From CAXBDP01 sp964598395 (GTDB lineage: Bacteria; Bacteroidota; Bacteroidia; Cytophagales; Cyclobacteriaceae), in the NCBI GenBank assembly GCA_964598395.1, contig CAZRBW010000022.1, positions 1-42,795 on the forward strand: a stretch of 42,795 nt of DNA. The letters run 5' to 3'. Every line of letters begins with the position of its first letter. The first letter of the stretch is position 1. The notes under the pieces are model-generated. The model was given only the letters and a program-made list of their open reading frames with translations. It ran no database searches and had not been told where the DNA came from. Positions 7,739 through 15,484 of the stretch are shown piece after piece. The position numbers and the translations under genes are program-made.

Positions 7739-8356
7739 GTTGGATAAGAGATTTTTGATCCTACATTAATGGGTTAGCTCGAATCAATATCTTTCGATAT
7801 TATAATCCTTAGACCCGCAAGGTTTTAAAAACCTTGCGGGTCTTTTCGTAAATTTTGCTAGGAAGATTTCACTCCTATGGAGCTAGATGGAATTTTCCGC
7901 ATATTCCCCACCTATTTCAAGCGTCCGCTTGGAATTTTGCTGCTCTCCAAACAATTTCAAATCTGTAATCAATCTTTAATCGCCACATTTCGCGTCTATA
8001 ACGATCACACTTACCGATCTGTGATGGGAATTTACTGAATTAAAGAATGTTCAAATTTTCTCCTGACGCAAGCTCTTTTAATCAAAAAATCCCTTCGATC
8101 TTAATTCGAGGCTATTGAGATGTCACACCTACGGCGCTGTAGGTTTTTTCGCCCGATGGGCTACGAAGATTTCACTCCTACGGAGCTTTAAGGTTTTTGT
8201 GTAATCTGTTGCTAAAAACAGGACGCTCCGATGGAGCTTAATCAAAAGACCCAAAATCCATTATCCAAAATCTCCTTCTTTATTGACGGCCAGGATTATT
8301 TAGGTATTCACTTCCCGTCATCCGTCAACATTTCCATCCTCTCTCCTCCTTCGGCC
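7739..8356. repeat. Gene-free region with clustered short palindromes (REP-like)
   Basis: About 620 bases between the Lacal_2735 gene and the glnN terminator hold no convincing gene. They contain several small hairpins with 3-nt loops: CTCC-TAT-GGAG at 7872-7882, GCCC-GAT-GGGC at 8151-8161, CTCC-TAC-GGAG at 8175-8185 and GCTCC-GAT-GGAGC at 8225-8237. There is also ACCTAC/GTAGGT plus a T run at 8127-8148. The units at 7862-7884 and 8165-8187 are nearly identical 23-mers that differ at one base. Such units resemble dispersed intergenic repeats common in Bacteroidota chromosomes. No associated RAYT transposase is present in the window. Confidence 0.6.
7811..7846. terminator. Long perfect palindrome, terminator-like
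   Basis: The 16-base arm at 7811-7826 (AGACCCGCAAGGTTTT) is followed directly by its exact reverse complement at 7827-7842, then TTTT. It could end transcription of the MORN/Lacal_2735 genes. This same palindrome type (ACCCGCAAGG...CCTTGCGGGT) is also familiar as a dispersed repeat in Bacteroidota genomes. Confidence 0.7.
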
Positions 8357-8383
8357 AAAAAAAAAGCAGACTCCCCAGTCTGC
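8357..8383 (-). terminator. Intrinsic terminator of glnN
   Basis: GCAGACT (8366-8372) pairs with AGTCTGC (8377-8383) around a 4-nt loop. On the minus strand the stem is followed by nine T (8365-8357). On the plus strand it is followed by C and seven T, so it may work in both directions. It lies 30 bases beyond the glnN stop codon. Confidence 0.88.
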
Positions 8384-8412
8384 TCTTTTTTTGCTATAAA
8401 ACCCCAATCAAA

Positions 8413-10575
8413 TTATCTTAAGAAAAGTAATTCTCTATACTTCACTAATGGCCAATGTTCGTCATCTACCAATAGCTCTAGCTTGTCAACATGGTATCTG
8501 ATTTCTGAGAAAAATCTCTCCTTCACATCATGGCAATAAGCAAGGGCTCTTTCTTTCGAATCCTCAATTTTATTGATTCTTCTTCTTTCGTCTATCATCT
8601 TATCCACATCCACTTTGATGGCGTGGATGTGCTTTGAAATAGTCTGAATAGATTCCACAACAGCAGAGTTATCTAGACCCAAACCCTTCAGGCCGTTTGC
8701 GTTTTGAATCAAAATGTTCTGGTAGGCAATCGCCGTTGGGATAATGTGGTTCAATGCCAAATCACCCATCATCCGCGATTCGATTTGCACATTTTTCACA
8801 TAGCTTTCTAGCATGATTTCGGTACGGGCATGTACCTCCCGCTCGTTCATCACTCCATTGCGTGTAAATAAATCCAAAGTCTTCTTATCTTCAAATACAT
8901 CAAATGATTCTGGTGTACTTTTGATATTCTTCAAACCTCTTTTTTCTGCTTCTTTAGCCCACTCGTCGGAATAGCCATCCCCTTCGAAACGAACCGCTTT
9001 TGAAGATTTGATGTACTCACGAAGCACTTTTACAATTGCCAATCGCTTGTCACTTCCTTTTTTGATCAAGGCATCAACTTCTTTCTTGAATTGCGTAAGT
9101 TGCTCAGCTACGATCAGGTTGAGTACTGTCATAGGTCCAGCTACGTTGGCAGAAGAACCAACCGCTCTGAATTCAAACTTATTACCCGTGAATGCGAATG
9201 GAGAAGTACGATTACGGTCTGTATTGTCTAGTATAATAGAAGGGATTTTATCGATACCCAACTTCATATACATATTGTCGCCCTTTTCAATTTTCACATT
9301 GCCTTTTTCCTCAAGCTCATCCAATACACTACTCATTGTAGAGCCTAGGAATACTGACATAATAGCGGGAGGTGCTTCATTTGCACCTAATCTATGATCA
9401 TTGCTTTCTGAAGCAATGGATGCTCTCAACAAATCATTGTATTCGAAAACGGCCTTCACTGTATTCACAAAGAATGTCAAAAACAGTAAATTCTCTTTTG
9501 CACTACTGCTAGGTTGAAAAAGGTTGATTCCAGTGTCCGTCACCAATGACCAGTTGTTATGCTTTCCGCTACCATTCAAGCCAGCAAATGGCTTTTCGTG
9601 GAACAATACTTTCAATCCATGACGATCAGCCACTTTACTCATCACATCAATAAGCAAGCTATTGTGATCTGATGAAAGATTCAGTTCTTCATATAGTGGA
9701 GCTACTTCGAATTGGCCTGGAGCCACCTCATTGTGGCGAGTACTTACAGGAATTCCCAATTTCAAAGATTCAATTTCGAAATCGCGCATAAAGTCATACA
9801 CACGAGGAGTGATAGAGCCGAAATAATGATCTTCAAGCTGCTGACCTCTAGCTGGATTATGACCAAAAATGGTACGTCCACCCATTACTAAATCCGGACG
9901 GGCAGAAAACAAAGCCTTATCTACTACAAAATATTCCTGTTCGCAACCCAACTGTGGAATTGCCTTTGTCGCTGCTCTGTCAAAATAATTTACTACATCA
10001 ACAGCTGCTTTGCTCACCAAATCAATCGCTTTAAGCAATGGTGCTTTGTAATCTAGCGCCTCACCAGTGTATGACACAAATATGGTTGGGATACATAAGG
10101 TACCATCGAAAATGAACATTGGCGAACTTGGATCCCAAGCTGTATAGCCACGAGCTTCGAAGGTACTTCTGATGCCACCATGTGGAAATGAAGACGCATC
10201 TGGCTCTTGCTGCAATAATGTACTCCCTTTAAATTTCTCAATACCAGACGAAGCATCGAAGAATGAATCGTGCTTTTCGGCAGTAAGACCTGTCAATGGT
10301 TGAAACCAATGAGTATAATGGGTTACATTTTTGGACATCGCCCATGATTTGGCTGCTGCTGCTACCGCATCGGCTGTTTCAGCATCAATCTTTTTACCAT
10401 GCTTTATAGCACTTTCTACTTTCTTGAACACATCCGGTGAAAGTGTAGATCGCATTTGATTAGAACCAAATACGTTCATTCCGAAGTAATCGGAAATTTT
10501 ACTTGATGGTGGCGTTACCACTACTTTCTGTCTCTTATGGAGCTGAGCAATCGCTTGGAATCGTAGATTTGACAT
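8413..10575 (-). CDS. glnN: Glutamine synthetase type III
   Basis: Makes glutamine from glutamate, ammonia and ATP in the cytoplasm; the main ammonium-assimilating enzyme in many Bacteroidota. The length of 720 residues is typical of the large dodecameric GSIII class (about 700-730) and far longer than GSI (about 450-470). Type III features include the N-terminal segment with DYFGMNVFG (about residues 29-37), the central TLCIPTIFVSYTGEALDYKAPLL and GCEQEYFVVD, the substrate motif LNGSGKHNNWSL and the loop with NDHRLGANEAPPAIMSVFLG. It is a single-gene unit with its own terminator and a TAnnTTTG promoter box. An 11-base inverted repeat flanks its start codon. Confidence 0.97.
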   Translation of the reverse strand: MSNLRFQAIAQLHKRQKVVVTPPSSKISDYFGMNVFGSNQMRSTLSPDVFKKVESAIKHGKKIDAETADAVAAAAKSWAMSKNVTHYTHWFQPLTGLTAEKHDSFFDASSGIEKFKGSTLLQQEPDASSFPHGGIRSTFEARGYTAWDPSSPMFIFDGTLCIPTIFVSYTGEALDYKAPLLKAIDLVSKAAVDVVNYFDRAATKAIPQLGCEQEYFVVDKALFSARPDLVMGGRTIFGHNPARGQQLEDHYFGSITPRVYDFMRDFEIESLKLGIPVSTRHNEVAPGQFEVAPLYEELNLSSDHNSLLIDVMSKVADRHGLKVLFHEKPFAGLNGSGKHNNWSLVTDTGINLFQPSSSAKENLLFLTFFVNTVKAVFEYNDLLRASIASESNDHRLGANEAPPAIMSVFLGSTMSSVLDELEEKGNVKIEKGDNMYMKLGIDKIPSIILDNTDRNRTSPFAFTGNKFEFRAVGSSANVAGPMTVLNLIVAEQLTQFKKEVDALIKKGSDKRLAIVKVLREYIKSSKAVRFEGDGYSDEWAKEAEKRGLKNIKSTPESFDVFEDKKTLDLFTRNGVMNEREVHARTEIMLESYVKNVQIESRMMGDLALNHIIPTAIAYQNILIQNANGLKGLGLDNSAVVESIQTISKHIHAIKVDVDKMIDERRRINKIEDSKERALAYCHDVKERFFSEIRYHVDKLELLVDDEHWPLVKYRELLFLR

Positions 10576-10605
10576 TGTTGGTTGAAATTTTACCCAAATC
10601 TACGA
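10561..10605. promoter_or_regulatory. 11-bp perfect inverted repeat spanning the glnN start codon
   Basis: TCGTAGATTTG at 10561-10571 (inside the first glnN codons) is the exact reverse complement of CAAATCTACGA at 10595-10605 (upstream of the start), with 23 bases between the arms. The upstream arm contains the minus-strand box TAGATTTG. The dyad could be an operator for a nitrogen regulator. If transcription starts further upstream, it could instead be an mRNA hairpin that exposes the start codon in its loop. Confidence 0.5.
10595..10602 (-). promoter_or_regulatory. Putative -7 promoter box of glnN (TAnnTTTG)
   Basis: On the minus strand these bases read TAGATTTG, an exact match to the Bacteroidota -7 consensus TAnnTTTG. 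The box lies about 20 bases before the glnN ATG, implying a very short leader. I see no clear -33 TTG at the expected distance. Confidence 0.45.
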
Positions 10606-10777
10606 CGATAATTATTAAAAAATATTTTTCAGGGTATTTTTTTAAGCTATCTTGAAAATAAATTACTTAATATTTATTGAATAAGGGCTTTAATGAATGC
10701 ATAATCTGAATTTTTATCAAAAATTAATGGCAAGAGGCTTAAATAATAGCTAATCAAAAATATAAATAGCTTTTTTG

Positions 10778-10785
10778 TACCTTTG
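10778..10785 (+). promoter_or_regulatory. Putative -7 promoter box of mtaB (TAnnTTTG), start-codon proximal
   Basis: TACCTTTG matches the Bacteroidota -7 consensus exactly and ends 4 bases before the mtaB ATG at 10790. With the usual spacing transcription would begin at or next to the A of the ATG, giving a leaderless or nearly leaderless mRNA. No obvious -33 TTG is present in the AT-rich sequence upstream. Confidence 0.5.
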
Positions 10786-10789
10786 CGCC

Positions 10790-12106
10790 ATGCGAAAAGT
10801 GGCATTCTATACCCTCGGCTGTAAACTCAATTTCTCAGAAACCTCCACTATCTCAAGGCAATTTGAAGATAGAGGTTTCCGCAAGGTAGATTTCACCGAT
10901 TCTCCAGATATTTTCATTATCAATACTTGCTCTGTTACCGACAATGCTGATAAAAAATGTAAGAAGATTGTAAAGGAGGCTCAAAAAATATCTCCAAATG
11001 CTTTTGTGGCTATAGTGGGTTGTTATGCTCAACTCAAACCAAAGGAAATATCAGAAATTCCTGGTGTGGATGCCGTATTGGGTGCGGCTGAGAAATTCCA
11101 GCTTTTAGATTTGATTCCCACTTTTGAGAAAAAGCCCGAGTCTATCATTCTTGCTTCTGAAATAGCAGAAGCCAACACTTTTCATGCAGCTCATAGCATC
11201 CACGATCGCACACGTACTTTCTTGAAAGTACAAGATGGCTGCAATTATTCGTGCTCTTTCTGTACCATTCCATTGGCGAGAGGGGAAAGCCGAAGTGATA
11301 AGATTGTGAATATTGTAAAAAGCGCACAAGCCATTGGCGAAACAGGCGTAAAAGAAATAGTACTCACAGGTGTTAATATTGGTGACTTTGGCTGGAACGA
11401 AGGAAAGCGGGAGGAAAAATTCATTGACCTAGTTAAGCAACTCGACACTATAAAATCTATTGAAAGATTCCGAATTTCCTCCATAGAGCCAAACCTATTG
11501 ACCGATCCTATTGTCGAATTTGTATCAAAGTCGCGAAGTTTTGTGCCGCATTTTCATGTGCCGCTACAATCGGGCAGCAACAAAATTTTGAAGCTAATGC
11601 GCAGGCGTTATCAGCGTGAGCTATATGAAGAGAAGGTGGATATCATAAAGTCTTACATGCCGCATGCCTGCATTGGCGTAGATGTAATCGTGGGCTTCCC
11701 AGGCGAAACTGAAGCTGATTTCTTGGAAACTTATGAGTTTCTAAATGCCCTCAATATCTCATATCTGCATGTATTCACTTATTCCGAAAGACCAAATACC
11801 TTGGCGGATAAAATGGCGGGATTTGTAGAACCGAAGGAAAGAGCAAAACGCTCCAAAATGCTTCGGATCCTTTCTGACAAAAAGCGCAGGAAGTTTTACG
11901 AGGAGAATTTAGACAAAGAATTCACTGTGCTTTTCGAAGAGGATGTGGAAGATGGCAAAATGCAGGGCTTTACTGAGAACTACATTCGAGTAGTGGCCAA
12001 TTATGACCCGCTACTAATTAACGAAACCAAAAAAGTGCTTTTGAGAGAAATCAATCCTCAAGGCTTGGTGGAAGTGGAAGAAGTATTTGAATACGCCAAA
12101 CATTGA
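10790..12106 (+). CDS. mtaB: tRNA t6A37 methylthiotransferase MtaB
   Basis: Radical-SAM enzyme that adds a methylthio group to N6-threonylcarbamoyladenosine at position 37 of ANN-decoding tRNAs, forming ms2t6A. I use the ATG at 10790, which gives MRKVAFYTLGCKLNFSE, the conserved family N-terminus; an in-frame TTG at 10775 would add five unconserved residues. The N-terminal MTTase domain has its three iron-sulfur cysteines at 11, 47 and 78. The radical-SAM CxxxCxxC motif is at 151, 155 and 158 (CNYSCSFC). A short TRAM-like C-terminus follows. GCKLN rather than the GCQMN of MiaB and absence of the RimO pattern support MtaB. Single gene with its own promoter. Confidence 0.93.
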   Translation: MRKVAFYTLGCKLNFSETSTISRQFEDRGFRKVDFTDSPDIFIINTCSVTDNADKKCKKIVKEAQKISPNAFVAIVGCYAQLKPKEISEIPGVDAVLGAAEKFQLLDLIPTFEKKPESIILASEIAEANTFHAAHSIHDRTRTFLKVQDGCNYSCSFCTIPLARGESRSDKIVNIVKSAQAIGETGVKEIVLTGVNIGDFGWNEGKREEKFIDLVKQLDTIKSIERFRISSIEPNLLTDPIVEFVSKSRSFVPHFHVPLQSGSNKILKLMRRRYQRELYEEKVDIIKSYMPHACIGVDVIVGFPGETEADFLETYEFLNALNISYLHVFTYSERPNTLADKMAGFVEPKERAKRSKMLRILSDKKRRKFYEENLDKEFTVLFEEDVEDGKMQGFTENYIRVVANYDPLLINETKKVLLREINPQGLVEVEEVFEYAKH

Positions 12107-12170
12107 GTTTTTAGGTCTAGATAACATTTCCTTAAGAAGCTTTCGTAAATTGGTATAAAATCCTACCGAT

Positions 12171-13529
12171 ATGAAAGCTTACTTCAAAATTCTCGCGCTC
12201 AGCTTATTAGCAATCATCACTTTTTTACCTCCCGCTTTTTCACAGAAAATTGCGATTACTGATGTCCATGTTATTCCTATGGATCGGGAGATACTGCTGG
12301 AAAATCAGACAGTTTTAATTTCCAATGGAAAAATCGAATCTATCTCCAATTTCGCTGATTTTCAAAATGATGGAAGCTATCAAATAATTGAAGGTCAAGG
12401 AAAATACCTTATTCCCGGCTTATCCGAATTTCATTCACACATTCCAAATACTATGGAGCTGGCAGAGGAAACCATGTGGCTATATGTGATGCATGGAGTG
12501 CTTACAGTTAGAGGCATGATCGGCCATCCAAATCATTTGGTGCTGAAAGAGAAAATTGCCAATGGCGAACTAGTTGGCCCAAGAATATTTGCTGCTGGAC
12601 CATCTCTTAATGGCACTTCGGTAGAGAATCCAGAAAAGGGACGCCAAATGGTGAAAGAACAAGCCGCTGCAAATTATGATCATTTGAAATTGCATCCAGG
12701 ACTTGACAAAGCTAAATTTGATGCTATAGCAGAAACTGCACAAAAAGAAGGCATTTTCTATGGTGGACATGTATCTGTGGATGTAGGTTTGGTACATGCA
12801 TTGGCGGGAGGATATCGTTCTATTGAGCATATGGATGGCTATATCGAAGCTTTGGTAAGCGACAATTCATTGCTTGACCCACAAGTTTCAGGTCTATTTG
12901 GTGTCAATCTGATCGAGCATATCGACAGAAGCAAAATGGACGAATTGGTGAAAATGACCAAAGCTCAAAATACTTGGATTGTACCTACCCAAAGCCTTTT
13001 TGAGCGCTGGATGGGACCTGCATCGGCTCAGGAATTTGAACAAATGGAAGAATTTAAGTTGATGGCAGTCGGGACAAGAGCAAATTGGTTTCGCCAAAAG
13101 CGTATGTTTGACAATTCGCAACCAAGTAAAGAGAAATTGGAGGCTTATCTGGCCTTCCGTAGGGAAATGCTAATGATGCTGCACGATGCCGGAGTTCCAT
13201 TTGTGATGGGTTCCGATTCACCGCAAATATTGAATGTGCCTGGTGTTGCTACAATTCATGAAATGGCTTCACTTGCACAAGCTGGAATGTCACCTTATGA
13301 AATTTATAAAACTGGAACCGTAAATGCAGCTGAATATTTTGAGCAAAAAGGAAGCTTTGGACAAATAACAGTTGGAGCGGATGCTGACTTAGTTTTACTA
13401 AATGCGAATCCATTGGAAGCTGTTGAAAACTTCCAAACAATTGAAGGGGTAATCGTTCAAGGAAAATTCATTTCGAAAGAAATACTAGCTCAGAAAAAAG
13501 CTGAAATAATTGAGGCTAACAAAGAGTGA
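12171..13529 (+). CDS. Secreted metal-dependent amidohydrolase
   Basis: 452 residues with a signal peptide (KILALSLLAIITFLPPAFSQ). The amidohydrolase superfamily metal site is complete: HxH at His88/His90 (EFHSH), the likely bridging Lys173 (LKLHPG), His200 (GGHVSV), His220 (IEHMDG) and Asp349 (GSDSP). The beta-sandwich N-terminus (DVHVIPMDREILLENQTVLISNGKI) and C-terminus (GADADLVLLNANPLE) match imidazolonepropionase-like and prolidase-like secreted amidohydrolases of Bacteroidota. The substrate cannot be told from sequence; peptides or cyclic amides are possible. A lipoprotein gene follows on the same strand 63 bases after its stop codon. Confidence 0.88.
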   Translation: MKAYFKILALSLLAIITFLPPAFSQKIAITDVHVIPMDREILLENQTVLISNGKIESISNFADFQNDGSYQIIEGQGKYLIPGLSEFHSHIPNTMELAEETMWLYVMHGVLTVRGMIGHPNHLVLKEKIANGELVGPRIFAAGPSLNGTSVENPEKGRQMVKEQAAANYDHLKLHPGLDKAKFDAIAETAQKEGIFYGGHVSVDVGLVHALAGGYRSIEHMDGYIEALVSDNSLLDPQVSGLFGVNLIEHIDRSKMDELVKMTKAQNTWIVPTQSLFERWMGPASAQEFEQMEEFKLMAVGTRANWFRQKRMFDNSQPSKEKLEAYLAFRREMLMMLHDAGVPFVMGSDSPQILNVPGVATIHEMASLAQAGMSPYEIYKTGTVNAAEYFEQKGSFGQITVGADADLVLLNANPLEAVENFQTIEGVIVQGKFISKEILAQKKAEIIEANKE

Positions 13530-13592
13530 AAACTTCTGAATTTACCTTAACTTGTTATGCCTAAAATCACTTCTTTAATCTTTTACAAAATC

Positions 13593-14321
13593 ATGAGAAT
13601 ACTCTCAAGCTTAGCATTAACAGGGATCGTCACATTCCTTATAAGCTCATGTGGACCAACCTATTATGTCCCCAATTCTCAGAATGTTCCACTATTCACA
13701 GAGCAAGGGCAAACTCATGCAAGCGCGAGAATATCAGGTGGCTTATACCAAACAGGCTTCGAATTTCAAGGAGCACATGCTGTATCTGACAAGAGAGCGG
13801 TAATGCTGAACATGCATGCAATAAATCTGGAAAATGGTGGCGGAGGATATTTCGGTGAAGCAGGCTATGGTCTTTACAAGCAACTAGGCAAACGTTTTGT
13901 GTTCGAAACCTATGGTGGATTAGGTTATGGGAGCCTTAACAATCTATATTATACAGAAGATGGCGAAAGGGAAATTAAGGTAAACACAGATTACCTACGT
14001 CTTTTTGCTCAACCACAAATAGCCTTGACAACGAAAGTTATTGACTTTGCATTCACCTCCCGCTTTACCTACGCCAATTTTGGGCAAGCTCCTAATATAA
14101 TAGGACTGCCTGAATACGTTCAAGAACAGCTCCAATATATACGCGACAATCAAGGAAATTTATTCTGGGAGCCTGGTATAACGCTACGGCTCGGTTGGGA
14201 CTATGTAAAGCTTGAAGGGCAATTACTATTTAGTGCTCCTTTCACAAACAACGATTTGAATGCAGATCCAATTAATTTTAATTTGGGAGTGACTATGAAG
14301 TTACCAGGTAAGAAAAAGTAA
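13593..14321 (+). CDS. Lipoprotein with predicted outer-membrane beta-barrel
   Basis: With the ATG at 13593 the protein has 242 residues and a good lipoprotein signal (MRILSSLALTGIVTFLISSC, Cys20). A start at 13557 would place 12 extra residues before it. The mature part has alternating hydrophobic strands and Gly/aromatic turns typical of small outer-membrane barrels: ASARISGGLYQTGFEFQGAHAV, FVFETYGGLGYGS, LRLFAQPQIAL, ITLRLGWDYVKLEGQLLFSAP, INFNLGVTMKLPGKK. It is not assignable to a named family by eye and its function is unknown. The DUF4221 gene converges on it 29 bases downstream. Confidence 0.7.
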   Translation: MRILSSLALTGIVTFLISSCGPTYYVPNSQNVPLFTEQGQTHASARISGGLYQTGFEFQGAHAVSDKRAVMLNMHAINLENGGGGYFGEAGYGLYKQLGKRFVFETYGGLGYGSLNNLYYTEDGEREIKVNTDYLRLFAQPQIALTTKVIDFAFTSRFTYANFGQAPNIIGLPEYVQEQLQYIRDNQGNLFWEPGITLRLGWDYVKLEGQLLFSAPFTNNDLNADPINFNLGVTMKLPGKKK

Positions 14322-14350
14322 CTCTGAATACTTTTAAAACCGCTGAAAGC

Positions 14351-15484
14351 TTATTTATCAAAAGCTTGCGAAAAATCAAAAAAATCAAACCTCAGTTCAT
14401 CATCATTTTCTTTAATTGCCGCTAGGGCGAGGCCTTTGGGATGAATAAATCCGCTGTGGAATAGATATTCGTTTCTTGAAAATTCTAATTCAGCTAAGAA
14501 ATTACCTTCTAGATCAGCCACCAGAACACTATACTTCCTCTTGCTCATATCATTGCCAGGAGTAGTATTTTCCTGGCTCATAATTCTATAGAATACCTTC
14601 CTATATGGATCGTAAAGCATACCAAGATATGCAGCAGAAGAGCCAGCAGTGATGGTAATTAAACCTCCTTTTGATTCGTCAATTGGCACGTAAAGAAACT
14701 TATGATCATTTAAAGATCGAAGAGAAAAAGCTGGCTTAAGTTTTTGCCCATCAAGCTTGTAAATGGAATCACCAAGAGCAAATGAGACAAAAACATCTTC
14801 TCCAACTTGCTGAGAGAACATTCTAATGTAATTTATATCTCTATCATACTCCTTATAGATTTCCGGGTAGCTATAATTTATCAATCCGGAAACCTTATTT
14901 TCCTTAGTAGATAATTTTATAAACCTTTTATCAGGCAACCATAATTCAGACTCCCATAACCCTGGCATTAGTCCGATAATTATTTCATCCTTAAGAAATA
15001 TTGGATGGGCATAGTTAGAGATTTGTGGATATTTATCTTCTGCCGATTCAATGAAATTTTCCAGTTCAATTTCATTAATAATTTCACCCTCCCAGTTCAT
15101 TATATACCTCTTCCTTTTGGTAATAAGGAGTAATGAGTCCAAATTAAGCATCCATACTTTAGGTGGCAATGGGACTCCATTTGGGCCTTCTAAAGGCACA
15201 TGCAGTCTTTTCAGCTTTTCGCCATTATTCAAATCGTAAAGATCAATATTTGGGCCTTTGGTAGAACCAATCCCTCCTGTCTCTACCATTAATAAGTATT
15301 CATTGTCGCCTATTTGACTGTACTGGAATAGCTGGGAATTGCCTGTTGAAAACTCATCCAATACTAACGTGATATCTTCAACCTTAAAATCCTTTAAATC
15401 ACCTTGTACTATTTTGATTTCCCTTTCGGAATTACAAGCCAGTAGAGCTGAAATGAAAAACATGTAATAAGGGAGTCTATCCAT
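14351..15484 (-). CDS. DUF4221 family lipoprotein
   Basis: 377 residues with a lipoprotein signal (MDRLPYYMFFISALLAC, Cys17). The mature sequence fits a beta-propeller-like DUF4221 protein, with repeated short strands such as FQYSQIGDNEYLLMVE, NIDLYDLNNGEKLKRLHVP and YSVLVADLEGNFLAELEFSRNEYLF. It contains the N-terminal TLVLDEFSTGN and the KGPNIDLYDL element that I associate with this Bacteroidota family. Its start codon overlaps the stop of the upstream RND permease gene by one base (TAATG on the minus strand), which suggests translational coupling and an accessory role for that exporter. The biochemical function is unknown. Confidence 0.75.
   Translation of the reverse strand: MDRLPYYMFFISALLACNSEREIKIVQGDLKDFKVEDITLVLDEFSTGNSQLFQYSQIGDNEYLLMVETGGIGSTKGPNIDLYDLNNGEKLKRLHVPLEGPNGVPLPPKVWMLNLDSLLLITKRKRYIMNWEGEIINEIELENFIESAEDKYPQISNYAHPIFLKDEIIIGLMPGLWESELWLPDKRFIKLSTKENKVSGLINYSYPEIYKEYDRDINYIRMFSQQVGEDVFVSFALGDSIYKLDGQKLKPAFSLRSLNDHKFLYVPIDESKGGLITITAGSSAAYLGMLYDPYRKVFYRIMSQENTTPGNDMSKRKYSVLVADLEGNFLAELEFSRNEYLFHSGFIHPKGLALAAIKENDDELRFDFFDFSQAFDK

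Noticed and set aside
8231..8539. Plus-strand ORF of 102 codons
   Set aside because: It crosses the glnN terminator and runs antisense into glnN; composition is Ser-rich and non-protein-like.
10775..10789. TTG start for mtaB at 10775
   Set aside because: It adds five unconserved residues; the ATG at 10790 gives the conserved family N-terminus, and the promoter box falls in the extra part.
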